Below are positions 44,733 to 55,492 of a stretch of 64,000 bases of DNA, one piece after another; the first letter of the stretch is position 1; the number at the start of each line of letters is the position of its first letter. The notes under the pieces were generated by a model that saw nothing but the letters and a program-made list of their open reading frames with translations, made no database searches and had not been told where the DNA came from. The translations under genes and the position numbers were made by a program. The stretch is from Eunapius fragilis (taxonomy: Eukaryota; Porifera; Demospongiae; Spongillida; Spongillidae), in the NCBI GenBank assembly GCA_963681505.1, contig OY811971.1, forward strand, positions 4,607,545 to 4,671,544, written 5' to 3'.

Positions 44733-44888
44733 TAGTCTCGTACCCAGACCGTCTATGACGTAAGCGATTATCGCTGTAAACAGTATAATCACTACGTAGT
44801 GATTATACTGTTTACAGCGATAATCGTAGTGATTATACTGTTTACAGCGATAATCGCTTACGTCATAGACGGTCTGGGTACGAGACTA
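44733..44888. mobile_element. Palindromic MITE with 9-bp target duplication, inside Tc1 transposase
   Basis: A 156-bp foldback element starting TAGTCTCGTACCCAGACCGT and ending with its complement. The arms are about 62 bp and continue as GATTATCGCTGTAAACAGTA; part of the arm is duplicated in the centre. Perfect 9-bp direct repeats CGTGACAAA flank it (44724-44732, 44889-44897). Dropping the element and one repeat leaves the transposase frame continuous. A 9-bp duplication is typical of Mutator-like elements. Same terminal family as 24984-25525. Confidence 0.88.
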
Positions 44889-45191
44889 CGTGACAAAAGC
44901 AATTGGTGCAACATGTATGCAGTCGATTCATCATCCTTTCTCGTCTCTTCTTCCACTATTGCCTTTACTTCAGCAGTGAGTTTTGAGGGTCTACCCGATC
45001 CCGATCGTCGACATATTGATTTCGTTTGACGGTACTTCTTTATGAAGATCGCTACGTTCTGTCGCGCACAATAAATGTTCTCCGCTTGAAGATATCGAGC
45101 GATAGTTGGAGCTTTCAAACCCTTGAAATGGTAGAACAGTATTCGCAGCTTTGTGTACTCATTTTCTAAACACGTGCGCTCACGTACTGAT

Positions 45192-48100
45192 TATACACGG
45201 CCAACAATTTGAGTCCGTATCGGAAGCGAATACACTGGCGTGACGTGAACGTGACCATAGTGACGTATCATCGCCGATCGGCACCGCTTTTTTTTTTTTA
45301 CGTAAGATTATTTGGCGTATCGGTAGCGTGAACGGATCCAATTCAGGAGCGTGAACCTTGCCGTAAAGCAAGTCATGAGATAAATCCGATACGGCAGCGT
45401 TTTACGTATTCCTCTCGCCCTATATATACTACCCTGATTCACATGAATGTCGCAATTAATAAACACAGAACATACACATAAACAAGCATCACGTGTCTGT
45501 GTGCATACAATACACATTCAAACAATACAGGTCATTGTTTCAATCATGTTGAAAAATAGTTTTTGTGACAGAGACCTGCTGTCGTTCAACAGTTGTTGTA
45601 GTGCTGGAGTCTATATCCATGATCACATTGAAGTACAACAGAAACAGACCTGACGACTAGTACTGAAGGGCAATACTTGTTCGTGTCATCAAGGGCAGAC
45701 ATGTTCAGTTAGGAGTGGCACTCCATCAGGTGTGACAACAGGTTCCATGTGATGCACAACACAGTACGTTGTGGTGGTGTGGACTTGAAACAAGCCGATC
45801 AGAGCTCCTATCTCCTGTGTAAGTTGCAGTTAAAGATAATTCTGCATCCTTAACTAGAATAATAACTTACAATGGAATTGGCTTGTGAATTGTGTCACAC
45901 ACATAGATCAACTGCCTGTCAGAGTCAACAATCGCACCACTACTAAGTACTTGTTGCACTCTGTCCCATCCATGAGGCAGTAGGACTGTAAAGTTCTCTG
46001 GAAGCATGTTAAGGGAGATCTTTTCAATCTCTACAATGCTCAACATTGTAGAGTCAAGACTGCATTTTGCTGAACTGGATTGCTATCAAACAATGATTTG
46101 ACAATGTATTACGTACAGAGAAAAATAAATTAACTTGCCATATGTATATGCAGTGTTCATATTAATATTTATCCTCTTCGGACTCCACACTGTACAGATA
46201 GTCTTGGGCATCATCTTTTCTGGATCGAAATTCTCGCAGTATGCCATCCTGAATACGTATAAGGGAGTAGTAAATATAAGCATGAAATGTGTAAATGCGC
46301 ATACCTTAGACAGGGCCAGCCAAACTTCTTTTTCTGATGGAGACAAAGACAGCACGAACAGAGCTAACTGTGCAAATCTCTACCAACGATGGACTTGTAG
46401 TGCTTAGCAATATCAGTAAACATTTTCTTAATTCTACCTGATGTTGGAAAGGCAGAAATGCGAGCTGAAAGTTCTGCACGCTCTTTCTGTGTTAGCTTTG
46501 CCAATTTTGGCTCGTAGGAGGTGCTTATATGGTCCTAACAGCAAGGTGTGCGAAATTTCCACAGGAATGCACCTAAAAAACCATTAATATATGGTCATCC
46601 CTTGAGTCAGCCTGAAAAAAAGGATGTCATTTTTATCTATACCGTTAATACCACTTACCATACACACCAGACAGAACTTGTAAGTAGAATATCCTAGATG
46701 GCTGCATATCTGGGTTGTCGCATAAAAAACAGATTACATGTACTGAAGCCAAGATCAATGGTACCATGACAACCGGAACGCCACCACAACACATAGACTT
46801 GGTCTTCAGTTGGTGTGGTGTCGTAAATGCTATGTAGTCCTGTCCAGACATAAATAACATCTTTCCGTACAACATTTGCATAAATTTACCTCCTGCAACA
46901 ACTTTCCATCCTCAGTGCGCTAGTAGATGTACCCTATCCATGTGTTGGCTTGTGGGAGGACGACTGTGATACTTGAAACTTGTACCTGTTACACATCGGC
47001 TATGATGAACGAATGCTGCTCATTTGGATGGCTCTCGAATATCTGTAAATGCCTGTCCGATGGTATGAATTATACCATAAGAGTTCATGCATAGCTTACC
47101 CTAGTAGGTTCTGTAAATCCTTGGTGGAGATGTTGCCTCACCATTGTGCATGATTACACTTGGAAGGGATGGGCACAGACACCGAAGTGTGTAGAAGATA
47201 AACATCAAGTTTTAGTGTCCCTGTAAAGCAACATGCTTAACATCACACAAAAGCGGAATATGCACAAACCATTGGTCGAGGGTAGTGAGTAATGAGATAC
47301 GCCATCGCTGCAGTTTTTAACATAAATGGTTCGTACCGCCCGTCGAGGTGACGGTCGCATAGGATGATGCTTAAATAAAGCTCGCCGCCGACTTCGTCTA
47401 TAGTATACCAACTTTAATTTTTTTTTCACATCAGGACGACAGGCTTACCCTCATCTGTACAGACTGTACTAGGAGTGTCGCCATCATCCTTCGGAAGCGA
47501 TGTGGCTTCAGATGAACCTGTTTCAACAAGCCATCCATGCGCGAACAACGCTCCCTTTCCACGAGTTTACAACATTCGAGTCTTGTTTCATTATCCAGAT
47601 GGCTTTTTTGGGGGGTTTTAGGTGCCTTTCGTACTTTGACTAGAACTCAAAAGCTTTCCCACAAATCTCACAATTGAAAGCAGCAACCGCCATTTTATTA
47701 AAATAATAGCACGTGACCCAGTCGTCTCTGCACGACTAAGCATTGTAAACACAACAGCCCAAGCAACACACAACAATTTCAACTCCTGAGTACTAGAGCA
47801 CAATAATCCTATACAAGAGAAAGAGTGGAAAACAAAAAATCATGGAATCTGACATAGCAAATAACTATGAAGCATTAGGACATGGGCTCATCGAAATTAC
47901 TACTCAGCATTAACGAAACACCAAGTGCTGAAACATAATGACTTCATTACTCAACACTGGCCTTATTTGACCTTGAAAACACATATTATTTACCCGCATT
48001 TTTGTATCACTCATATTCAGTCATGTTAGGGAGCTAGGGGTTCTGTGTCGATGGGAGAATGAGTGTGTTCTATCGTAACAACCAAATTCAGCACCATACA

Positions 48101-48346
48101 CACTTGCCGATACGCTTTTGATATCGCAGCCGTAACGCCGAAGATATTAATAGCAATTGCGATACACCAATTATTTTACCCGGGCGTATATCACCCGATC
48201 GATTCACTGGTGTATTGTTTCCAAAATAAGGTGCGTAACGCCAGTGATAGAAATTCAGTTGCGTATACGGTACGATCGTCATAGGCGTAACGCCAGGGTG
48301 TGACTTCATTTGGCGTACCGTTTCCGGTAGGAGTTGGCCGTGTATA
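45192..48346. mobile_element. Nested DNA element with TATACACGGCCAAC ends (about 3.15 kb)
   Basis: Left end TATACACGGCCAAC (45192) and inverted GTTGGCCGTGTATA (48333-48346), with weaker inverted similarity inward (CCG(T/G)A(T/A)CGG-type motifs, TGGCGT(T/G)ACG). The outer TATA could be a TA or TATA target duplication. It divides the Tc1 element. The interior carries the broken minus-strand coding exons at 46080-47690. Superfamily not assigned. Confidence 0.65.
46080..47690 (-). pseudogene. Unassigned C2H2-containing gene remnant inside nested element
   Basis: On the minus strand from 47690: MAVAAFNCEICGKAFEF, a TAG stop, then SKYERHLK, which is a C2H2-like zinc-finger start. Further on come SEATSLPKDDGDTPSTVCTD before GTAAGC. 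Around 46500-46400 lies LAKLTQKERAELSARISAFP, TSGRIKKMFTDIAKHYKSIV; at 46375-46310 RFAQLALFVLSLSPSEKEVW up to a GTATGC donor; and at 46245-46165 GILREFRSRKDDAQDYLYSV then a stop. The spliced-exon look and helical composition suggest a real former gene, probably the element's own. Stops and shifts make it inactive. The family is not recognised. Confidence 0.45.
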
Positions 48347-48559
48347 AAAACAGTGGCGATTAGTAAAACGGCATCAATCGTTTATATAATCTACAAACAA
48401 TATTTTGTAAAACGATGTTTGAACGATGTTCGACCGATTCCGTTCAATCGTGCTACGATCGTTTTACGAAAACGATGCTTTTTCTGACCGCTACTGTACA
48501 TCATCACATTACATCATCACATTACATCACTATATTTCATCAATTTATTTTACACATGT

Positions 48560-48563
<4 letters not shown>

Positions 48564-48645
<82 letters not shown>
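48564..48645. repeat. (AC)n microsatellite
   Basis: About 40 AC units immediately before the acceptor of the ALDH1L carrier-domain exon at 48653. Short versions precede the paralogous exons at 50839 and 54778. Confidence 0.95.
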
Positions 48646-48647
<2 letters not shown>

Positions 48648-48652
48648 ATCAG

Positions 48653-49095
48653 GACATCTGGTGTAGGATATTGGGGGTGAGCAGCAGTGCCATAGAAAAC
48701 CACTCTGATTTCTTCAAATGTGGAGCATCGTCCATGGACGTTACCAGGTAGGTGTGGAGGTGTAAGTGTGATGGTGCAGAAGTGTAGGTGTGGTGTGGAA
48801 GTGAAGGTGTGATGGTGTGGAAGTGTAGGTGGGATGGGGTGGAAGTGTAGGTGTGAAGGCATGAGATGCAGATGTGGAGGTGGGAAGGGTGTGTGTATTA
48901 AACACAAAGGATCACCAAGCATACTGCAAAAATGTGTCATTTTAATAACTGCGAGAATGTGTCATTTTAATAACTACACTATCTTATTACGCCTGTGTAC
49001 ATGTATGTGCCCCTCCTCCCCAGACTCATTGAAGAGGTCAGAGATGCAGCATCAGGTGTTACGCTTGTCAACGATGAGGTTTACATGAGCAGCAG
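48653..49095 (+). pseudogene. ALDH1L acyl-carrier-like domain exons, copy 2a
   Basis: 48653-48747 encodes DIWCRILGVSSSAIENHSDF then FKCGASSMDVTR; the Ser in GASS aligns with the 4'-phosphopantetheine attachment Ser of the ALDH1L carrier domain. 49024-49095 encodes LIEEVRDAASGVTLVNDEVY then MSSR. Phases (2/2) join and both exons are open. They are the least damaged of three copies (others at 50839 and 54778). Downstream, the expected FEDFV exon is replaced by Ig/FN3 debris. Confidence 0.8.
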
Positions 49096-49332
49096 GTAAG
49101 GGGTGTGGCTCCCAGGTAAGGGGTGTGGCTCCCAGGGGAGGGGTGTGGCTCTAAGGGGAGGGGTGTTGCCTGAATTATTTTGCATATGTGTGTGTTGTGT
49201 GTGTGTAACACTGCATGTATGCATATGTAACTTAGTCTTTATACATATACATATGTTCATACAACTGTAGATAACTGTTAGCTGGTTTAATTAATTTAAA
49301 TGGTTGTCCAATGAAGCCAATTGCATTTGACA

Positions 49333-50177
49333 AACCCACTCCATTGGTAAATGTAGCAGGCAGGGCTGTTCAGGAATAGATGTGCATATTTTTAGAACAA
49401 AGATTCAGTAAAGAAAAAGTGTTATAAATGTAGTTTCCCAGAACATGTCCTTCTATGGCACCCTCCCCCTTCCTTACCTCCCCCTTCCCCCTCTTCCTCT
49501 CTCTCCCTCAAAACACAACCATTTCCTCATAATGCCCCTACCCTCACCATTCCTCCACCTACTCCTATCTCTAACATCCTCCCTCCTATCCCCTCCCCCC
49601 GTCAATACACAGCCACACCAGTATATGCCATCATAGCGGCCGCCATTATCAGCACCTACACCTACCCGTACACATCTATCAGCACCTACACCTACCCATA
49701 CACCTCTATCAGCACCTACACCTACCCATACACCTCTATCAGCACCTACACCTACCCATACACCTCTATCAGCACTTACACCTACCCATACACATCTATC
49801 AGCACCTACACCTACCCATACACCTCTATCAGCACCTACACCTACCCATACACCTCTATCAGCACCTACACCTACCCATACACATCTATCAGCACCTACA
49901 CCTACCCATACACCTCTATCAGCACCTACACCTACCCATACACCTCTATCAGCACCTACACCTACCCATACACCTCTATCAGCACCTACACCTACCTATA
50001 CACCTCTATAGAAGGACTATCTTTCAATGCATGTCAATGTAAAGCAACCATCTATGCATTCCCTTGTAATGATGTGTGCACATGTCACGATAGTCTGTTG
50101 TATTGTCTGATTTCTGCTTAATAGTAACAACCTCACTGTCTCTATCTATCTCAATCATTCAATTCTCGCTATCTCTT

Positions 50178-50208
<31 letters not shown>

Positions 50209-50462
50209 ATCTCTCTCTCTCTTTCTCACTCCTCTCTCTCCCTTTCTATCCTTATTCATCTTGTATCTTCATAACCTCCATCAGTATAAGGATCCAATGG
50301 AGTGTTCACAGACTACTGCATCCAATACAGCTCCATATTGCCCTTCACTGAGGTCTATGTGGGTAGCAATACCACAGTGTTCCACCTCACAGGCCTCAAA
50401 CCTCTCTACTTCTATGAGGTGAGGGTGGCAGCCAACACCTCTGCTGGAAGGGGATCATTCTG
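49333..50462 (+). pseudogene. Third partial Ig/FN3 copy
   Basis: 49333-49432 repeats the Ig intron sequence of 39363-39460. 49440-49646 repeats the pyrimidine-rich intron and first codons of the FN3 exon (up to GCGGCCGCCATT). The rest of that FN3 exon is deleted and the sequence joins the 30-bp minisatellite (49647-50010). 50275-50462 repeats the last FN3 half (LTGLKPLYFYEVRVAANTS) with a TAA where copy 1 has TGA. It ends at a junction with recombinase-element sequence. Confidence 0.75.
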
Positions 50463-50816
50463 AGCGTTCGTGCACGCAACTTTTGGACACCAATTTGCAG
50501 TATGGCTAGAAACGACGACGTGCGACTGGAGGGCCGTGACCCACTGGAGTTGGTAGCTGGCGGCCATCAATACATCACAGGCGGAGCTGCCGAGCTACGA
50601 GAGGAGGTCCGGGGCGCGCAGGAAGACACAGCTGCGAAGTTGACCGCGTTAAAGACCGAGCGGCCCTATAGCTTCCGGAAGAAGGGTCGCGAGGAGCAGT
50701 ACGTCTTTAATGCCGCCGTCAATAGTAAGATCGCGGAGGCAGGGCTGGACGCTGAAAAGGAGGGGCTAACAAAAGGTGAGCAGCTGATGGCAGAAGTTAA
50801 TAAAGGTGGCAGACCG
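50463..50816 (+). mobile_element. Tyrosine-recombinase element, N-terminal fragment
   Basis: The ATG at 50502 opens about 105 codons: MARNDDVRLEGRDPLELVAG, ELREEVRGAQEDTAAKLTAL, YSFRKKGREEQYVFNAAVNS, KIAEAGLDAEKEGLTKGEQL. It is homologous to the minus-strand protein at 41720-42420 (FRKKG-EEQY-FNAAV). It breaks off into the ALDH1L intron at about 50817, before the recombinase core-binding domain. Confidence 0.7.
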
Positions 50817-50838
50817 TTCGGAGCTGCACACACATCAG

Positions 50839-51811
50839 GACATCTGGTGTAGGATATTGGGGGTGAGTAGCAGTGCCATAGAGAACCACTCTGATTTCTT
50901 CAAATGTGGAGCATCGTCCATGGACGTTACCAGGTAGGTATGGTAGGTATAGAGGTGTAGGTGTGATGGTGTGGAGGTGTGGAAGTGTAGGTGTGGAGGT
51001 GTAAGTGTGATGGTGTGTAGGTGTGATGGTGTGGAAGTGTAGGTGTGATGTTGTGGAAGTGTAGGTGTGAAGGCATGAGATGCAGATGTGGAGGTGGGAA
51101 GGGTGTGTGTATTAAACAGAAAGGATCACTGCGAGAACGTGTCATTTTAATAACTGCAAGAATGTGTCATTTTAATAACTGCGTGAATGTGTCATTTTAA
51201 TAACTGGACTGTCTTATCACATCTGTGTGTATGCATGTGCCCCTCCTCCCCAGACTCATTGAAGAAGTCAGAGATGGAGCATAAGGTGTTACGCTTGTCA
51301 ATGATGAGGTTTACATGAGCAGCAGGTAAGGGGTGTGGCTCCAGGGTGTGTGGCTCCCAGGGGAGGGGTGTCGCTTGAAATTTTTTGCATGTGTTGTGTG
51401 TTTGTGTGTGTTGTGTTGTGTAACACTGCATGTATGCATATGTACCTTAGTCTTTATACATATACATATGTTCACGCAGCTGTAGATAGCTGTTAGCTGG
51501 TTTAACCATCTCATCCCTCCTCCTCCCCCTCACCACTCCAGGTTCGAGGATTTTGTTCGCATAGTGTGCTCAAAAGTCATGGAGCATATGGGACTGGGGC
51601 CTGCGAGTACGACACTGTGAGTTTGTGCTGAGGGAGGTGTGGGTCTGGGGAGAAGCACTGTTCAACCCTTACCCCTTCCCCCCCTCTGTAGGTGACCATC
51701 ACAGCAAATAGCCGTGTGATCAAGGTACCCTATCAGATGATGATCAACGGACGGTTTGTAGGCTTGGCAGAGGGCAAGACCTACGAAACCGTTAACCCAA
51801 CTACGGAGGAG
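50839..51811 (+). pseudogene. ALDH1L carrier-domain and ALDH-linker exons, copy 2b
   Basis: 50839-50933 (DIWCRILG; GASSMDVTR), 51254-51325 (LIEEVRDGA, then TAA stop, then GVTLVNDEVYMSSR), 51542-51616 (FEDFVRIV, one base shorter than the 59838 paralogue, so shifted out of frame) and 51692-51811 (VTITANSRVIKVPYQMMING, RFVGLAEGKTYETVNPTTEE). The last exon aligns with the start of the ALDH domain (family: MPxQLFIxGEFVDAEG-KT-ETINPTDG). At least two lesions make this copy inactive. Confidence 0.83.
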
Positions 51812-52355
51812 GTGTGAGGGGAGGAGCAAAGTGTTTAGGGGAGGAGCTAAGTGTTTAGGGGAGGAGCTATGTGGGAGGGGGAAGAACTAATTAGAACGTA
51901 ATGACGATTCACAGTGGGTTCAACAATCCACCCCACATAAGCCATGCAGGTTTGCTTGCCTAAGTGTCGCTTGAACAGGCTTCCTGTCGTCATGGAAACG
52001 TGACCCGTACAAGGTCACCTGCTTTCCATCTATTTCAGTCCAAGCTCCAGGTAGCTGTGAGGGACAGGGTTACCAGGTAATGAATAACTAACGTGGACAG
52101 ATTAAACATGATGTCATTCATTTTCACAACATGTGGTGGGACATGCTTGCAAAAGGATAACATAATACTAAGTAGCAAGAGACCAGGCTACCCCAGGATG
52201 TGGCCTGGGGACCAAGCAACCCCAGGTAGTGGCTTGGGGACCAGGCTCATTAGTACAGGTGCTAGTACATACTGGTGTCAACCTATGGATTAGGGCTTCT
52301 AAAATAATATTTAACTGACTTACATGTACATGTAGGTGCTAGGTTCAGAACAAAA

Positions 52356-52392
<37 letters not shown>

Positions 52393-52639
52393 AAGACGTG
52401 ACTTATATGTCCATGTGAGCACACATGGGAACACGTACCCTATCAGCTTTTTCTTAATGATGCAAAGGTTCTGATTTGGTCTGGCATTGTTGATAGGAAT
52501 GGTTTGACCCTGAGTGGAAATGAAGACAGTACTTAGAGGGGAAGGAGAGGAGGGAGGGGAGGAGAGGTGGAAGGGGGAGGAGATTAAAGGAAACAAGATC
52601 AAGGGACAAATTTTTAACAGAAGATGTGAAGGAGAAGAA

Positions 52640-52815
52640 ATTGAGAGGGATAAGGAAGTCACAAGTGATGGAGGAGTGAAGGAGTGATGGAGGAGTGACG
52701 GAGAGAGTGATGGAGTGATGGAGGGAGTGATGGAGGGAGTGATGGAGGGAGTGATGGAGGAGTGATGGAGGGAGTGATGGAGGGAGTGATGGAGGAGTGA
52801 TGGAGGGAATTATGG
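52640..52815. repeat. GATGGAGGGAGT-type minisatellite
   Basis: Irregular 11-15-bp tandem units. It is the reverse complement of the CCATCACTCC array at 8565-8660, in the paralogous ALDH1L intron. Confidence 0.9.
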
Positions 52816-53219
52816 AGGACAACAGGTGTCTTACATGTATCTTGTCACACCACCCAGCAAAGTATCGGAAGGTGTCAATAGAGAACCCAATGTGGGTCTT
52901 GAGAGCAAGGGTGTACACTGCTCCTGAATCAACACTCTCCAGTGTAGCCAGCTCCTCCTTGTGTTGTTCCATCAGGTCAGCCAGTCTAAGGTAAGGGTAT
53001 GGGGTGGAGTGCAAGGAGGAGGGGCATTGGAGAGGAGGAAATGAACTGGCGTACGTTTTCAGTATCAAGTATCATAAGGTATCGCATATAGGCCATACCA
53101 CTGCTGCCCCCAACAGAAAAAAAGGTTACACACATACATCATCACTCCCTCCCTCTGCTACCACACTCCCTCCCTCACTCCACTAACTCACCTCCTTCAC
53201 TCTACTACCTCCCTCTACC

Positions 53220-53430
53220 GCCTCACTCCACCACCACTGCCTCCCTCCACCACCACTGCCTCCCTCCACCACCACTGCCTCCCTCCCTCCACCACCACTG
53301 CCTCCCTCCCTCCACCACCACTGCCTCCCTCCCTCCACTGCCTCCCTCCCTCCACCACCACTGCCTCCCTCCCTCCACCACCACTACCTCCCTCCCTCCA
53401 CCACCACTGCCTCCCTCCACCACCACTCCC
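53220..53430. repeat. CCACCACCACTGCCTCCCTC minisatellite
   Basis: Tandem 19-23-bp units, reverse complement of the array at 7995-8165. Confidence 0.9.
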
Positions 53431-53973
53431 ACCTTCCTCACACTCCCCCTACCTTCTCTAGAACCACCTCTCACCTGGACATGAGTGCTCCTCTGTCCCT
53501 GGCGTTCATCTTTCCCCACTCTCCTCTCTCAAAGGCATCCTGTGGACATATTCATCACGTCACCATAGCAACCAGCTTCACTCCAGCAATACACATTTAT
53601 CAAACTCTTCTACACATTGCAATCACATGCTGTTTCACTCATGGTCACATGTTCTCCCAATACACATGACCAGATTTTCCTACACTTACGATCACATGAC
53701 ATCACACCCACAATCACACAATCACTTACGCTAATAAGTGCCCACCTTTGCTGCCTTCACTGCAAAGTCCACATCCTTAGCACAGGCAGCTGCTATCTTG
53801 CATATCGGCTAGGATGGGAAGACAATGATTACTAGCATTTTTTTAACCCTTCAAAATAGTTTGGCAGCCTACCACACGCAATCCCCCGTGCCTAGTAGTC
53901 ACATACGCGTGCGTTAACAAAACGATTCGATAATGCACATGTAGGGGAGGGAGGTGGTCATAGCTGGTCTGGG

Positions 53974-54046
53974 CCACCGTTGAGGTTTTTTGCTGATGAA
54001 ACCCTGATGTCATCAGGGTTTCATCAGCAAAAAACCTCAACGGTGG
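53974..54046. repeat. Perfect palindrome, 36-bp arms, 1-bp spacer
   Basis: The arm starts CCACCGTTGAGGTTTTTTGC on the left and its exact complement ends at 54046; the centre is T at 54010. The right half belongs to the normal intron sequence (compare 43882-43915, CATCAGGGTATCATTGGC), so the left half is a short inverted copy placed next to a truncated exon. Confidence 0.9.
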
Positions 54047-54388
54047 TGGGGTCGGGGGGGGGAGGGGGGGGGGGGGTCGGGGGCGAAGTCGAGTTAATAC
54101 TTTTTAGAGTGGTGATTATAAATTGGCAAACATACTCATCCCTTGTATATGTATCTACAGTACCTCATACCTCATATAAAAAGATCAGTCCATAATTGCC
54201 TTGGGGGAAGTGGGCCCCCCCCCCCACCACCACCACCCACCAATCATTTGCATGAGATTTATCCTTGGATACATGTATAGTTGCATTTATGTGAACAGTT
54301 GATAATGCATGAGATTTAATATACTTTATGATGGATTCATGGTGTTGTGTCATGGTCATGATGTCATGGTGATGTTGTGTTGTGGTAG
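54047..54388. other. Intron with G-run and C-run tracts
   Basis: Paralogous to the intron at 43905-44173. G-rich tracts (54047-54085) and a C-rich tract (54214-54240) distinguish it. No coding sequence seen. Confidence 0.6.
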
Positions 54389-55304
54389 GTGATCATAACT
54401 CAGGTGCAGTTTGATGATGGTCAGATGATACCAGCCTCCAAGTGGGGTCAGAACCAAGCACAGGAGAAGTTGGAGCTGTCACCTGAAGAGGCAGTCATAA
54501 GGGACAAGCTAAGGGTATGTGTGTATGTGTGTGTTTGAATGTGTATGCACGTGTGTGCACATGCATGTGTGTATACACGTGTGTGTGTGTGTGTGGTCAT
54601 GTGTGTGGTTTGCATGTGTGTGTGCATGTGTGCTTGTGTATATACACATGTGTGTATGTGTGTGTATGTGTGTTACATCATTAGGTGCTCATGGCTACTT
54701 AATTTCACCTTTGTTCTGTACCACTTCATCACACACACACACAAACACAAACACACACACATACACACACACACCAGGATATCTGGTGTAGGATATTGGG
54801 GGTGAGTAGCAGTGCCATAGAGAACCACTCTGATTTCTTCAATGTGGAGCATCGTCCATGGACGTTACCAGGTAGGTGTGGTGTGTAGGTTTGATGGTGT
54901 GGAAGTGTACATGTAGGTGGGATGGTGTGTAGGTGTGATGGTGATGGTATGGTGTGGAGGTGTGATGTTGTGGAAGTGTATATGTGATGTTGTGGAAGTG
55001 TACATGTATATGTGATGGTGTGGGGTATAGGTGTGATGGTGTGGTGTGTAGGTGTGGAGGTGTAGATGTGGAGGTAAGAGAGGTATCAAATGGATGTGTG
55101 TATTAAACAGCAAAGATCACCAGTATAGTCATATTAATAACTGTGAGAATGTGTCATTTTAATAACTGGACTGTCATCACACCTGTGTGTACATGTATGT
55201 GCCCCTCCTCCCCAGACTCATTGAAGAGGTCAGAGATGCAGCATCAGGTGTTACGCTTGTCAACGATGAAGTTTACATGAGCAGCAGGTAAGGGGTGTGG
55301 CCCC

Positions 55305-55453
55305 TGTAGTGTAGTGTATGAACCATATGGTGTGCATGAATTAGAGTGCGCATGCGCAGAACAGTAGTAGACTGGTAGAGCCAGCAGCAGGCTGCGGGTG
55401 TGTCATTGTGCTGTCCTTTTGTGGTATATATACTCTTATTGTGCGTTACTACA
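55305..55453 (+). repeat. 5' LTR of gypsy element
   Basis: 149 bp, TGTAGT...ACTACA, with a TATATATA box near 55424. Expected to drive transcription of the element (inference). Confidence 0.95.
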
Positions 55454-55492
55454 TTTGGCGACGAGGGTGGCTTTTCGACGGGTTCCTCAAGA

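Larger units (their letters stand above)
44419..48496 (-). mobile_element. Tc1/mariner-type transposon with two nested insertions
   Basis: Terminal inverted repeats: left (C/T)AGTAGCGGTCA, AAAAAGCAT, GTTTTCGTA, AACGATCG; right is its complement ending at 48496. A TA target duplication lies at 44417-44418 and 48497-48498. Flanking ACATCATCACATT repeats read through when the element is removed. On the minus strand, 45165 down to about 44560 encodes the helix-turn-helix part of a Tc1-like transposase (FYHFKG, APTIARYLQAENIY, FIKKYRQTKSICRR, GSGRPSKLTAEVKAIVEE, NLRTILRCRTSLGWTFRG). It is interrupted by the palindromic MITE at 44733-44888. The catalytic DDE part is missing. A second inverted-repeat element fills 45192-48346. 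The element is non-autonomous. Confidence 0.85.
51972..53941 (-). pseudogene. Inverted ALDH1L segment, copy 2b/2c
   Basis: Minus-strand exons in transcription order: 53808-53746 (PICKIAAACAKDVDFAVKAA), 53539-53475 (DAFERGEWGKMNARDRGALM), 52985-52835 ([29 protein letters not shown]), 52509-52439 ([17 protein letters not shown], then diverged KKKLIG) and 52054-51972 (LPGAWTEIDGKQVTLYGS, RFHDDRKPVQ). Phases are consistent. The first would directly continue the plus-strand exon ending NPTTEE (51811), and the last would continue into VVVIAGLG at 53945 plus. A single inversion of about 2 kb therefore explains the arrangement. These two upstream exons (PICKI, DAFER) are found nowhere else in the window. 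Confidence 0.85.
53942..55287 (+). pseudogene. ALDH1L linker and carrier exons, copy 2c
   Basis: An exon stub at 53942-53973 (VVIAGLG) runs into a perfect palindrome. 54389-54514 (VIITQVQFDDGQMIPASKWG) is open. 54778-54871 (DIWCRILGVSSSAIENHSDF) lacks one A relative to the other copies and shifts frame before the GASS carrier serine. 55216-55287 (LIEEVRDAASGVTLVNDEVY) is open. The gypsy element enters the following intron 17 bp past the donor. Confidence 0.82.

Noticed and set aside
55400-55492. Start of the gypsy polyprotein at 55400
   Set aside because: This start lies inside the 5' LTR upstream of the primer-binding region and encodes a hydrophobic stretch atypical of Gag. The ATG at 55493 is more plausible.
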